Shown: positions 8,901-21,781 of the stretch, piece by piece
Numbering within the stretch: the first letter of the stretch is position 1
How the letters are laid out: each line of letters starts with the position of its first letter
Assembly (NCBI RefSeq): GCF_000719115.1
Contig: NZ_JOEA01000030.1
Span: forward strand, 1 to 64,000
DNA length: 64,000 bases
Source of the DNA: Lentzea albidocapillata
GTDB lineage: Bacteria > Actinomycetota > Actinomycetes > Mycobacteriales > Pseudonocardiaceae
Reading direction: 5' to 3'
The notes under the pieces: generated by a model
Databases searched by the model: none
Seen by the model: the letters and a program-made list of their open reading frames with translations, nothing else
Told to the model about the DNA's origin: nothing
Made by a program: the position numbers and the translations under genes

Positions 8901-9218
8901 TCACGCCACGGCCTCTTGGCCGCCGGTGTCCACGTAGATCACGCCGTCCCGCACCACGACCGGGTACGTGCGCACGGCCTTCTTGGCGGGCAGGCACGTC
9001 GGCATGCCCGTGCGGAGGTCGAAAAGCGCGGCGTGCAGCGGGCATTCGACGAAGCACCCCTCCAGCCAGCCCTCGGACAGCGACGCGTCCTGGTGGCTGC
9101 AGGTGTCGTCGATCGCGTAGAGCTCGCCGTCCGCGTTGAAGACCGCGATCGCAGGCTTGCCGTGAACCCGCACGGACTCGCCCGGTGGCAGGTCGTCGAC
9201 GGCGCAGGCGGTGATCAT
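8901..9218 (-). CDS. Small Rieske [2Fe-2S] ferredoxin
   Basis: 105 residues from ATG 9218, with GGAGGG upstream (minus strand). The Rieske ligands are visible as CSH and CPLH in CSHQDASLSEG and VECPLHAALFD, in a BphF/NirD-like single domain without a signal peptide. It probably carries electrons to the Rieske oxygenase at 14022-15155; the usual reductase of that class (GbcB type) is not in the cluster. The nearest flavin-ferredoxin reductase in the window (45894) appears tied to a desaturase. A 17-bp operator of the type found before the 10496 operon overlaps its promoter region (9231-9247), so it should share IclR control. Confidence 0.87.
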   Translation of the reverse strand: MITACAVDDLPPGESVRVHGKPAIAVFNADGELYAIDDTCSHQDASLSEGWLEGCFVECPLHAALFDLRTGMPTCLPAKKAVRTYPVVVRDGVIYVDTGGQEAVA

Positions 9219-9230
9219 CAGAAACCCTCC

Positions 9231-9266
9231 GTTGCGTATTACGGAACTGGGTGTGCGATACGCAAC
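9231..9266. promoter_or_regulatory. IclR-type operator upstream of the Rieske ferredoxin gene
   Basis: GTTGCGTATTACGGAAC (9231-9247) is a near-palindrome of the GTTnCGTAnTACGnAAC type. GTTGCGTAT (9231-9239) also pairs perfectly with ATACGCAAC (9258-9266). It starts 13 bp before the ferredoxin start codon. Closely related copies occur at 10365-10381 and 10384-10400, plus a half-matching site at 9371-9387 just before the IclR gene. Confidence 0.65.
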
Positions 9267-9321
9267 AGAAGGATGACGGAGGCGTTCCGGACGCGTCAAG
9301 ACTCAAACTCCGCCGCAGACA

Positions 9322-9350
9322 CCCCGGCGCCCGCTCGGGGCAACGCCCTG
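9322..9350 (+). repeat. Hairpin-plus-CAACGCCCTG repeat, copy 1
   Basis: CCCCG, loop, CGGGG, followed at once by CAACGCCCTG. A second copy with compensating changes (CCCCGG ... CCGGGG, then GCAACGCCCTG) lies at 10221-10252. Both are on the plus strand in the untranslated regions around the IclR gene. The GGCG in the loop could pair with CGCC in the tail. The repeat is seen directly; any RNA function is speculative. Confidence 0.35.
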
Positions 9351-9397
9351 GTGTCCGTTCGCAACACGGCGTTGCGCCAATCGGATAATGTTGCGTG

Positions 9398-10180
9398 ATG
9401 AGCAACAACGGGGAGGCGCGCGACCCGGCGCTGGTGCAATCGGTCGATCGGGCGGTGGCGGTGCTGGAACTGCTGGCCCGCAACGGGGAAGCGGGGATCA
9501 CCGAGATCGCCGCCGAGCTCGGCGTGCACAAGTCCTCCGCGTCCAGACTCGTCTACACGCTCCAGGCCCGTGACCTCGTGGAACAGGACGGCGAACGCGG
9601 CCCGTTCCGGATCGGCATCGGCATGCTCCGCTTCGCCGGGGCGGTGAGCGGTCAGCTCGACTACGTCCGGGTGGGAGCTCCCGTCTGCTCGGCGCTGGCG
9701 GATCGGCTGGGAGAGACCGTCAACATCGCGATCCTCGACAGCGACGTGGCCCTCAACGTGAGCCAGGCGCGGGGGAGTTCGGCGGTGGCGGCGCAGAACT
9801 GGATCGGCCAGCGCACGCCGTTGCACGCCACGTCGAGCGGCAAGGTCCTGCTCGCCGCCGCACCGCCGGCCGAGCAGGAACGCCTGTTGTCCGGCGACCT
9901 GGAGCCCTGCGCCCCGCGCACGATCACCGATCCCGTGAAGCTGCGCTGCGTGCTCCGCCGCACCGCCGAGGACGGGTTCGCCACCTGCATGGAGGAGCTG
10001 GAGGCCGGTCTGCACGCGGTCGCCGTGCCCGTGTTCGGCTCCCATGGCGACGTCGTGGCGGCGATCAGCGCCGCCGGCCCCGCCTACCGGCTCTCGCAGA
10101 AGCGCATGCCCGAGATCGTCGAGGAGCTGCGGGTCGCGTCCCGTGACCTCTCCGTGCGCATGGGGCATCCCGTGCTGTGA
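9398..10180 (+). CDS. IclR-family regulator of the betaine/one-carbon cluster
   Basis: 260 residues from ATG 9398; GTG 9395 is directly adjacent and possible. The N-terminal winged helix is visible (about 8-70: VDRAVAVLELLARNGEAGIT, then HKSSASRLVYTLQARDLV). The C-terminal IclR effector domain includes HATSSGKVLLAA and ends near residue 258. It stands between the divergent Rieske ferredoxin gene and the operon beginning at 10496. Matching operator palindromes lie next to both, and a partial one (9371-9387) lies at its own promoter. This supports autoregulation plus control of both neighbours. The effector is unknown; a betaine or a demethylation product would fit. Confidence 0.9.
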   Translation: MSNNGEARDPALVQSVDRAVAVLELLARNGEAGITEIAAELGVHKSSASRLVYTLQARDLVEQDGERGPFRIGIGMLRFAGAVSGQLDYVRVGAPVCSALADRLGETVNIAILDSDVALNVSQARGSSAVAAQNWIGQRTPLHATSSGKVLLAAAPPAEQERLLSGDLEPCAPRTITDPVKLRCVLRRTAEDGFATCMEELEAGLHAVAVPVFGSHGDVVAAISAAGPAYRLSQKRMPEIVEELRVASRDLSVRMGHPVL

Positions 10181-10495
10181 AAGAGATTCAGGAATAGCGA
10201 GCCCCGAGGCCGATGTGGCGCCCCGGCGCCTCCCTCCGGGGGCAACGCCCTGCCTGTACTGGTTACTCGTTCAGGACACAGCTCTTCTGTTATTTGGATG
10301 CCTCCGTCCGTGCGACAAGGGCTTGACAACGGCTCCTCCGGGCCGCACCGTGATGCGCGCTGTAGTTGCATAATGCGAATCTCGTTGCGTATTGCGGAAC
10401 TCGTTCGGAAGGGTTGGCCCGTTGTCGCTCTCCGTTCCCACCCGGCCGGCCGGGAAGAACCCCCTCCAACTCCACGTCTGACAGGAGCGTTCGCA
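10181..10495 (+). promoter_or_regulatory. Intergenic region with two IclR-type operators before the oxidative demethylation operon
   Basis: This 315-bp gap holds the second hairpin-plus-CAACGCCCTG repeat (10221-10252), a TTGACA hexamer (10323-10328) and two tandem operator-like palindromes, GTTGCATAATGCGAATC (10365-10381) and GTTGCGTATTGCGGAAC (10384-10400). Their spacing, 19 bp from start to start, would place two sites on nearly the same helix face. Ribosome-binding site AGGAG (10483-10487) precedes the GTG at 10496. I see no gene in the gap. Confidence 0.6.
10221..10252 (+). repeat. Hairpin-plus-CAACGCCCTG repeat, copy 2
   Basis: CCCCGG (10221-10226), loop, CCGGGG, then GCAACGCCCTG to 10252. 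The layout and strand match copy 1 at 9322-9350. It lies 41 bp after the IclR stop codon, so it might act as a terminator, but there is no T tract, and copy 1 is not downstream of a plus-strand gene. Confidence 0.35.
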
Positions 10496-15138
<4,643 letters not shown>

Positions 15139-15155
<17 letters not shown>

Positions 15156-15798
15156 TCGCCTGCTCGAAACCGATGACGTGCTGGGAGGCGAGTTCGCTCG
15201 CCTTCTTCGCGTCGCCCTCGATGATCGCGGTGAGGAGGGGCACGTGCTCGTCGACGTGACCGGCCATTCCGGACAGTCGTGGCAGGAAGACGCACCAGAT
15301 CCGGGTGGCCAGGTTGTCGTAGGAGATCAGGGTGTCCTCGAGGAACGGGTTGTGCACGCACCCGTAGATCGCGCGGTGCACGCCGACGTCGGTGCGCAGG
15401 AGTTCCGTGTTGTCGCCCGTCGGCGCCGCCGTGTCGAGCCGCGAGCGCAGGTCGGTGAGCGCGGTCCTGTCCTGGGCCGTGGCGCGTTCGGCTGCGGCTG
15501 CCGCGGCGAGGGGTTCCAGGGTCCGGCGCACTTCGGAGATGTGCGAGAGGTCGGAGATGTTCACGTCGGTCGCGAACGTGCCGCGGCGCGGGAAGGCGAC
15601 GACGAGCCGTTCCTGCTCCAGCCGCTTGAGGGCCTCGCGGATCGGGGTGCGGCCGACGCCGAGCTCGGTGCGCAGCCTGTCCTCGTTGATCGGCTCACCC
15701 GGCTTGATCTCCAGCATGACCAGGCGATCTCGCAGGACCGCGTACGCCTGCTCGGTGAGTGAGACGGAGGCGGGCTCGTCGTTGACCCGTGCGTTCAT
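15139..15798 (-). CDS. GntR-family (FCD/FadR-type) repressor of the sarcosine oxidase operon
   Basis: 219 residues from ATG 15798; upstream in-frame codons exist, but the start was placed just before the typical N-terminus. The winged helix (about 13-75) contains LRTELGVGRTPIREALKRLE, the GntR recognition region. The C-terminal FCD domain (about 88-210) carries the histidine and aspartate residues of a metal/ligand pocket (DVGVHRAI, HVDEHVPLL). Its 3' end overlaps the oxygenase gene by 17 bp. It is divergent from the sarcosine oxidase operon, with a GntR-type palindrome between them (15820-15833). It probably represses both in response to a pathway intermediate. Confidence 0.88.
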
Positions 15799-15819
15799 GT
15801 GACCTACGGTAACGCACAG

Positions 15820-15833
15820 ACTGATATACCAGT
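15820..15833. promoter_or_regulatory. GntR/FadR-type operator
   Basis: ACTGATATACCAGT is a 14-bp palindrome with a single mismatched pair. It resembles the TGGTATACCA class bound by FCD-type GntR proteins. It lies 22 bp before the GntR start and 36 bp before the sarcosine oxidase beta start, placed to block both divergent promoters. Confidence 0.65.
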
Positions 15834-15868
15834 AGTCGACCAGACGGATCTCGCTGGAGGCGTCGCGC

Positions 15869-17107
15869 ATGACCAGCTCGGCTCAGCCGCCCGGAGCGCA
15901 CCTGCCGGAGCACCCGGACTTCCTCTGGGACGACCCGGAACCGAAGTCCTCCTACGACGTCGTGGTCGTCGGCGGTGGCGGGCACGGCCTCGCGACCGCG
16001 TACTACCTCGCGAAGGTGCACGGCATCACGAACGTCGCGGTGCTGGAGAAGGGCTGGCTCGCGGGCGGCAACATGGCCCGCAACACCACGATCATCCGGT
16101 CGAACTACCTGTGGGACGAGAGCTCCGGCATCTACGAGCACTCGCTGAAGCTGTGGGAGGGCCTGGAGGACGACCTCGGCTACCCGATCCTGTTCGACCA
16201 GCGCGGTGTGCTGAACCTGGCGCACAGCCTGCAGGACGTGCGCGACAGCGTCCGGCGGGTCAACGCCAACCGGCTCAACGGCATCGACGCGGAATGGGTG
16301 GATCCCGCCGGCGTCAAGGAGATCTGCCCGATCGTCAACACCTCGCCGGACGTCCGCTACCCGGTGCTGGGCGCGACCTACCAGCCACGCGCGGGCATCG
16401 CGAAGCACGACTACGTGGCGTGGGGCTATGCACGCGCCGCGCACGCGATGGGCGTCGACCTGATCCAGAACTGCGAGGTCACCGGTCTGGAGACGGCTCA
16501 GGGCCGGATCACCGCGGTCGAGACGTCACGCGGTCGCATCGCCGCCGGCAAGGTCGCGTTGTGCGCGGCCGGCCACAGCTCGGTGCTCGCGAAGATGGCC
16601 GGCCTGCGGTTGCCGCTCGCCTCGCATCCGTTGCAGGCCCTGGTCTCCGAGCTGCTCGAACCCGTCCACCCGACCGTCGTGATGTCGAACGCCGTGCACG
16701 TCTACGTCTCCCAGGCGCACAAGGGAGAACTGGTGATGGGCGCGGGCATCGACAGCTACAACGGTTACGGCCAAAGGGGTTCGTTCCACATCATCGAACA
16801 GCAGATGTCGGCGGCGCTGGAGCTGTTCCCGGTCTTCGCGCGGGCCCACCTGCTGCGGACCTGGGCGGGCATCGTCGACGTCAGCCCCGACGCCTCGCCG
16901 ATCGTCGGTCTCACGCCCGTCGGCGGCCTGTACCTGAACTGCGGCTGGGGGACCGGCGGCTTCAAGGCCACGCCCGGTGTCGGCGACTGCTTCGCGCACA
17001 CCATCGCCCACGACAAGCCGCACCCGTTCAACGAGCCGTTCACCCTCGAGCGCTTCACCACGGGCGCTCTCGTCGACGAGCACGGCGCCGCCGCCGTGGC
17101 GCACTGA
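15869..17107 (+). CDS. soxB: Sarcosine oxidase beta subunit (heterotetrameric)
   Basis: 412 residues from ATG 15869, with GGAGG about 10 nt upstream. It is a DAO-family flavoprotein: [20 protein letters not shown] is the FAD-binding glycine motif, [15 protein letters not shown] carries the conserved region near the covalent flavin site, and [14 protein letters not shown] closes the C-terminal FAD domain. The beta subunit binds sarcosine and oxidises its methyl group. Gene order B-D-A-G is the classical heterotetrameric sarcosine oxidase order, and the soxD start lies 9 nt downstream. Confidence 0.95.
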   Translation: MTSSAQPPGAHLPEHPDFLWDDPEPKSSYDVVVVGGGGHGLATAYYLAKVHGITNVAVLEKGWLAGGNMARNTTIIRSNYLWDESSGIYEHSLKLWEGLEDDLGYPILFDQRGVLNLAHSLQDVRDSVRRVNANRLNGIDAEWVDPAGVKEICPIVNTSPDVRYPVLGATYQPRAGIAKHDYVAWGYARAAHAMGVDLIQNCEVTGLETAQGRITAVETSRGRIAAGKVALCAAGHSSVLAKMAGLRLPLASHPLQALVSELLEPVHPTVVMSNAVHVYVSQAHKGELVMGAGIDSYNGYGQRGSFHIIEQQMSAALELFPVFARAHLLRTWAGIVDVSPDASPIVGLTPVGGLYLNCGWGTGGFKATPGVGDCFAHTIAHDKPHPFNEPFTLERFTTGALVDEHGAAAVAH

Positions 17108-17116
17108 GGAGCCGAC

Positions 17117-17398
17117 ATGCAACTCATCCCGTGTCCGTGGTGCGGGCCGCGCGAGGAAGCGGAGTTCCACTACGGCGGCCAGGCCCACGTCGCGTACCCC
17201 GAGGACCCGTCGGCGCTGACCGACGAGGAATGGGCGCGGTACGTGTTCTTCCGGGACAACCCGAGCGGCCCGTTCGCCGAGCGCTGGAGCCACCACTCCG
17301 GGTGCCGCCGGTGGTTCAACGCCGTCCGCGACACCCGCACCCACGACCTGCTGGCCGTCTACCGCGTGGGCGAGCCCATGCCCGAGGTGACCGCATGA
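17117..17398 (+). CDS. soxD: Sarcosine oxidase delta subunit
   Basis: 93 residues, ATG 17117. It starts MQLIPCPWCGPREEAEF, with the CPWC zinc pair, and later HHSGCRRWFNAVRDT supplies the other zinc ligands. Length matches SoxD. Its TGA (17396-17398) overlaps the ATG of soxA in an ATGA junction, indicating translational coupling. Confidence 0.95.
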   Translation: MQLIPCPWCGPREEAEFHYGGQAHVAYPEDPSALTDEEWARYVFFRDNPSGPFAERWSHHSGCRRWFNAVRDTRTHDLLAVYRVGEPMPEVTA

Positions 17399-20217
17399 CC
17401 CTCCGCACTCCGACCGGTGGTTCGATCGACCGGAACACCTTGCTGCACTTCACCTTCAACGGCCGCCCGTACACCGGGCACCCCGGCGACACGCTCGCGT
17501 CGGCGTTGCTCGCTCATGGTGTGCACGAGATCGGCAGCAGCGTGAAGCTCGGGAGGCCGCGCGGCGTCGTCGCGGCGGGATCCGAGGACCCGACGTCGCT
17601 GGTGCAGGTCGAAGCGCCGTTCTCCGAGCCGATGCTGCTCGCCACGACCGTCGAGCTGTACGACGGCCTGGTGGCGCGCGGGCTGGCAGGCCAGGGAAGG
17701 CTGTCGCCCGAACCGGACCCGGCGCGCTACGACGCGAAGCACGAGCACTGCGACGTGCTGGTCGTGGGCGCCGGGCCGGCCGGTCTGGTGGCGGCGCTGA
17801 CCGCCGCTCGCAGTGGTGCGCGGGTGGTGCTGGTCGACGAGCAGAACCAGGCCGGTGGCGCGCTGCTGGGCGTGGACGAGTACCTGGACGACCGGCCGTC
17901 CGCCGAGTGGGTCGCGGATGTCGTGGCGGAGCTGAGGAGCACGCCGGGTGTGCTGGTGCTGGAACGGACCACGGCGTTCGGCATGTACCAGGACGGGTTC
18001 GTGCTGGCGCTGCAGAAGCGCACCGACCACCTCGGGTTCGCGGCGCCGGCCTCGGCCGCCCGGCAGCGGGTGTGGCGGATCAGGACGCGGCAGACCGTGC
18101 TCGCCACCGGCGCCCACGAACGCCCTGTGGCCTTCGCCGACAACGACCGGCCCGGGATCATGCTCGCCTCGTCGGCCCGCACGTTCCTGCACCGCTACGG
18201 CGTGCTGCCCGGCTCGCGGGCGGTCGTGTTCACCACCAACGACAGCGCGTACTGCGCGGCGATCGACCTGGCCGAGTCCGGTGTGGACATCGCACTGATC
18301 GCGGACGCCCGCCCGGAGGCCCCGGCCCGGCTGGCGGCGGAGTGCGCGGCGCGGGGCATCGAGGTCCTCGCCGGGCACGTGGTGGCCGGGACCGAGGGCG
18401 ACGGCCGGGTGAGCGGGGTGCGGATCGCTCCGCTGGACGTGACCGTCGCGTGCGACACGGTCCTGGTGTCGGGCGGCTGGAACCCGGTGGTCAGCCTGTT
18501 CAGCCAGGCGCGCGGCAAGCTGCGCTACGACGCCGAACTCGGTGCTTTCGTGCCGGGAGAAGAGCTTTCCACCGTGCGGGTCGCCGGCTCCGCGACCGGC
18601 GAACTGGACCTCGGCGCGTGCGCGCGGCAGGGCCGGGAAGCCGGTGCGCAAGCCGCGGCCGCCGCCGGGTTCACGCCGGGCGGCCAGGTGCCGCTGCCGG
18701 TGTCGGACTCCCGCTGCACGGCCCGGTCCGGCCTGGTGCTGTGGCGGGTGCCGGGCAACGAGGACGCGAGCTTCGTCGACCTGCAACGGGATTCGACGGT
18801 GGCGGACGTGCTGCGGGCGACCGGCGCGGGTCTGCGGTCACTGGAGCACATCAAGCGCTACACGACCATCGGCACCGCGCACGACCAGGGCAAGACGTCC
18901 GGCATGATCGCCGCGGGCATCGTCGCGGAGGAACTGGACGTCGAGCTGGCCGAGCAGCGGCCCACGACGTTCCGCCCGCCGTTCACGCCGGTGTCGTTCG
19001 CCGCGCTGGCCGGCCGGGATCGCGGCGAGCTGCACGACCCGGTGCGCGTCACGTCGATCCACCCGTGGCACGTCGCGCACGGGGCGTTGTTCGAGGACGT
19101 CGGCCAGTGGAAGCGGCCCTGGTACTACCCGCAGGACGGGGAAGACCTGCACACGGCCGTGCTGCGCGAGTGCAAGGCCACGCGCGAGAGCGTCGGCATG
19201 ATGGACGGCTCGACGCTCGGCAAGATCGACGTGCAGGGCCGTGACGCCGGCAAGTTCCTGGACATGCTCTACACCAACATGATGAGCACGCTGAAGGTCG
19301 GCAGGATCCGCTACGGCGTGATGTGCGGCGTCGACGGGATGGTGATCGACGACGGCACCGTGATCCGGGTCGGCGAGGAGCGCTACCTCGTCACCACGAC
19401 CACCGGCAACGCCGCCAAGATCCTCGACTGGATGGAGGAGTGGCTGCAGACGGAGTGGCCGCACCTCGACGTGCACTGCACCTCGGTCACCGAGCACTGG
19501 GCCACGATCCCGCTGGTGGGCCCGCGATCCCGGGACGTGCTGGCCGCGGTGGCTCCTTCGCTGGATGTCTCCAACGAGGCGTTCGAGTTCATGACCTGGC
19601 ACGACACGGAGGTCTCCGGTGTGCCGGCGCGGGTCTGCCGGATCAGCTTCTCCGGCGAGCTGGCCTACGAGATCAACGTGACCGCGTGGCACGGCATCGC
19701 CGTGTGGGAGGCGTTGATGGCGGCGGGGGAGCAGTACGGGATCACGCCGTACGGCACCGAGACCATGCACGTGCTGCGCGCCGAGAAGGGCTACCCGATC
19801 ATCGGGCAGGAGACCGACGCGACGGTCACGCCGCAGGATCTGGGCATGTCGTGGGCGGTGTCGAAGAAGAAGCCCGACTTCATCGGCAAGCGCTCGTTCG
19901 CCCGTGCCGAGAACAACCGCACGGACCGCAAGCAGCTCGTGGGGCTCCTGCCCGTCGATCCGGCCGTGTTGCTGCCGGAGGGGTCGCAGATCGTGGAGAC
20001 CGACCGGCTGCCCGAACCGCCGGTCCGGATGCTCGGCCACGTCACGTCCAGCTACCCGAGTGCCGCTCTGGGCCGGACGTTCGCGCTGGCGCTGGTGCGC
20101 TCGGGCCACGACCGCATCGGCGAGACGCTGTACGTGCCCGTCGAGGACTCGCTGGTGCCGGTCACCGTCACCGAATCCGTGCTGTACGACAAGGAAGGAG
20201 CCCGTCGTGACGGTTAG
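17395..20217 (+). CDS. soxA: Sarcosine oxidase alpha subunit
   Basis: 940 residues, ATG 17395. The N-terminal ferredoxin-like fold includes FNGRPYTGHPGDTLASALLA. The NAD/FAD-type domain (about 115-560) has DVLVVGAGPAGLVAALTAAR. The C-terminal GcvT-like folate-binding domain (about 580-940) includes SFSGELAYEINVTAWHG. In heterotetrameric sarcosine oxidase this subunit holds NAD+ and a tetrahydrofolate site, where the methylene group from sarcosine becomes 5,10-methylene-THF. It overlaps soxG by 11 nt. Confidence 0.95.
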   Translation: MTLRTPTGGSIDRNTLLHFTFNGRPYTGHPGDTLASALLAHGVHEIGSSVKLGRPRGVVAAGSEDPTSLVQVEAPFSEPMLLATTVELYDGLVARGLAGQGRLSPEPDPARYDAKHEHCDVLVVGAGPAGLVAALTAARSGARVVLVDEQNQAGGALLGVDEYLDDRPSAEWVADVVAELRSTPGVLVLERTTAFGMYQDGFVLALQKRTDHLGFAAPASAARQRVWRIRTRQTVLATGAHERPVAFADNDRPGIMLASSARTFLHRYGVLPGSRAVVFTTNDSAYCAAIDLAESGVDIALIADARPEAPARLAAECAARGIEVLAGHVVAGTEGDGRVSGVRIAPLDVTVACDTVLVSGGWNPVVSLFSQARGKLRYDAELGAFVPGEELSTVRVAGSATGELDLGACARQGREAGAQAAAAAGFTPGGQVPLPVSDSRCTARSGLVLWRVPGNEDASFVDLQRDSTVADVLRATGAGLRSLEHIKRYTTIGTAHDQGKTSGMIAAGIVAEELDVELAEQRPTTFRPPFTPVSFAALAGRDRGELHDPVRVTSIHPWHVAHGALFEDVGQWKRPWYYPQDGEDLHTAVLRECKATRESVGMMDGSTLGKIDVQGRDAGKFLDMLYTNMMSTLKVGRIRYGVMCGVDGMVIDDGTVIRVGEERYLVTTTTGNAAKILDWMEEWLQTEWPHLDVHCTSVTEHWATIPLVGPRSRDVLAAVAPSLDVSNEAFEFMTWHDTEVSGVPARVCRISFSGELAYEINVTAWHGIAVWEALMAAGEQYGITPYGTETMHVLRAEKGYPIIGQETDATVTPQDLGMSWAVSKKKPDFIGKRSFARAENNRTDRKQLVGLLPVDPAVLLPEGSQIVETDRLPEPPVRMLGHVTSSYPSAALGRTFALALVRSGHDRIGETLYVPVEDSLVPVTVTESVLYDKEGARRDG

Positions 20218-20785
20218 TCCCCTCGCTGCCTGGCGCGACCGGCTGGCGGCGCTCGCCCCGGTGCTGGACGTCGCCGAGGTGCCGTTCCGTTCGCAGCTCA
20301 CCGTCCGCGTGTCCGACCCGGACGCCATCGTGGCGATGGGCTCGGCGCTCGGAGCCCCGTTTCCTTCCGCTGCTTGCACTTTCGCCTCGGGCACCGGACG
20401 ATTCGGGGACGTCGAGGTGCTCTGGCTCGGCCCGGACGAGTTCCTCGTCACGGCCTCGCCCGGCCTGCAGGTCACGATCGAGGAGGTGTTGCGTGGCGCG
20501 CTCGGGACTGTCGGAGGGTCCGTTGTGGACACTTCGGCTCAACGCACGACCGTGGTCCTTCAAGGGCCGCTCGCCCGGCAAGTGCTGGCTCACGGATGTT
20601 CCGTGGACCTGCACCCGGCTTCGGCTCCCGTCGGCACTTGCGTGCAGACACTCCTCGCCAGGACCGGAATCGTCCTGCAGGTGACCGGCCAGGACCGGTA
20701 CACGATCCTGGTGCGGTCGTCGTTCGCCGAGTACTTCGCGGCGTGGCTCGGCGACGCGTGCACCGAGTACCTGGCGGTGGCGTGA
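20207..20785 (+). CDS. soxG: Sarcosine oxidase gamma subunit
   Basis: 192 residues from GTG 20207, with AGGAAGGAG (20191-20199) inside soxA just upstream. The sequence has the SoxG pattern: LDVAEVPFRSQLTVRV near the N-terminus, VEVLWLGPDEFLV, then VVDTSAQRTTVVLQGP. SoxG bridges the alpha and beta subunits. The stop overlaps the next start (TGATG), continuing the coupled operon. Confidence 0.92.
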   Translation: MTVSPLAAWRDRLAALAPVLDVAEVPFRSQLTVRVSDPDAIVAMGSALGAPFPSAACTFASGTGRFGDVEVLWLGPDEFLVTASPGLQVTIEEVLRGALGTVGGSVVDTSAQRTTVVLQGPLARQVLAHGCSVDLHPASAPVGTCVQTLLARTGIVLQVTGQDRYTILVRSSFAEYFAAWLGDACTEYLAVA

Positions 20786-21627
20786 TGCCCCAGTTCACGC
20801 TGACCCTCCACTGCCCGGAGCGGGCGGGCATCGTGCACGCCGTGACGTCGTTCCTGGTCGACCACGGCTGCGACATCGTCCAGCACCAGCAGTTCGACGA
20901 CGACGTGCGCGGAAAGCTGTTCCTGCGCACGGCGTTCTCGTGCGACTCCTCTGACGCCGACGATCTCGCGACGGAGTTCGCGAAGGTGGCGAGCCAGTTC
21001 GCGATGGAGTTCGACCTGTGGGACGACCGGCCGCCGCGCGTTCTCGTGATGGTCTCGAAGGCCGGCCACTGCCTGAACGACCTGCTCTTCCGGTGGCGCG
21101 CGGGCAGCCTCGGCGGGGAGATCGCCGCCGTCGTGTCCAACCACGAGGACCTGCGGCCGATGGCGGAGGCGGCGGGCCTCGACTTCGTGCACGTGCCGAA
21201 CACCGCCGATACCAGGCACGTCGCCGAGCAGCGGCTGATCGAGCTCGTCGAGGAGTACCAGGCCGATCTGGTGGTGCTGGCGCGGTACATGCAGGTGCTG
21301 TCGAACGACCTGTGCGCGAAGCTCGCGGGCCGCGTGATCAACATCCACCACTCGTTCCTGCCGGGCTTCAAGGGCGCCAAGCCCTACCACCAGGCCTACG
21401 ACCGCGGCGTGAAGTACGTGGGCGCCACCGCCCACTACGTCACGCCGGACCTCGACGAGGGCCCGATCATCGAGCAGGAGGTCCTGCGCGTCGACCACTC
21501 CTACGACCCGCGTGCGCTGACCGCCGCGGGCCGCGACGCGGAGGCACTCGCCCTGTCGCGGGCGGTTCGCTGGCACTGCGAACACCGCGTCCTGCTCAAC
21601 GGCAACGGCACGGTCGTGTTCCGTTAG
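20785..21627 (+). CDS. purU: Formyltetrahydrofolate deformylase
   Basis: 280 residues from ATG 20785. The N-terminal ACT domain (about 1-80: TLHCPERAGIVHAVTSFLVD) is followed by the formyltransferase fold, with INIHHSFLPGFKGAKPYHQA and GATAHYVTPDLDEGPIIEQE. The catalytic Asn/His/Asp set is retained. PurU hydrolyses 10-formyl-THF to THF and formate. In sarcosine catabolism it drains the one-carbon units loaded onto folate by SoxA and the dimethylglycine enzyme. It is the last gene of the sox operon; a palindromic element starts 9 bp after the stop. Confidence 0.95.
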   Translation: MPQFTLTLHCPERAGIVHAVTSFLVDHGCDIVQHQQFDDDVRGKLFLRTAFSCDSSDADDLATEFAKVASQFAMEFDLWDDRPPRVLVMVSKAGHCLNDLLFRWRAGSLGGEIAAVVSNHEDLRPMAEAAGLDFVHVPNTADTRHVAEQRLIELVEEYQADLVVLARYMQVLSNDLCAKLAGRVINIHHSFLPGFKGAKPYHQAYDRGVKYVGATAHYVTPDLDEGPIIEQEVLRVDHSYDPRALTAAGRDAEALALSRAVRWHCEHRVLLNGNGTVVFR

Positions 21628-21635
21628 TGCGGTGG

Positions 21636-21781
21636 CCACGAACCTTTACCTGGTATTTCGCCGGTCAGACGGGTGCATCGTGGTGCCGTCCCCGCGTCCC
21701 GAGTACTGGACGTACGGGGGCGCGGGGACGGTGCCGCGAGGCGCCCTGCTGAGCGCCGGAAGACCCGGTGAAGGTTCGTGG
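21636..21781. repeat. 146-bp palindromic element with 15-bp terminal inverted repeats
   Basis: Terminal repeats CCACGAACCTTTACC (21636-21650) and GGTGAAGGTTCGTGG (21767-21781) match at 14 of 15 positions. A nested perfect inverted repeat, CCGTCCCCGCG (21686-21696) / CGCGGGGACGG (21721-21731), surrounds the centre. It has no transposase. The right edge falls inside the methyltransferase gene, whose normal C-terminus is missing, so the element behaves like a small non-autonomous insertion (MITE) or a mobile palindrome. I find no clear target duplication. Confidence 0.5.
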
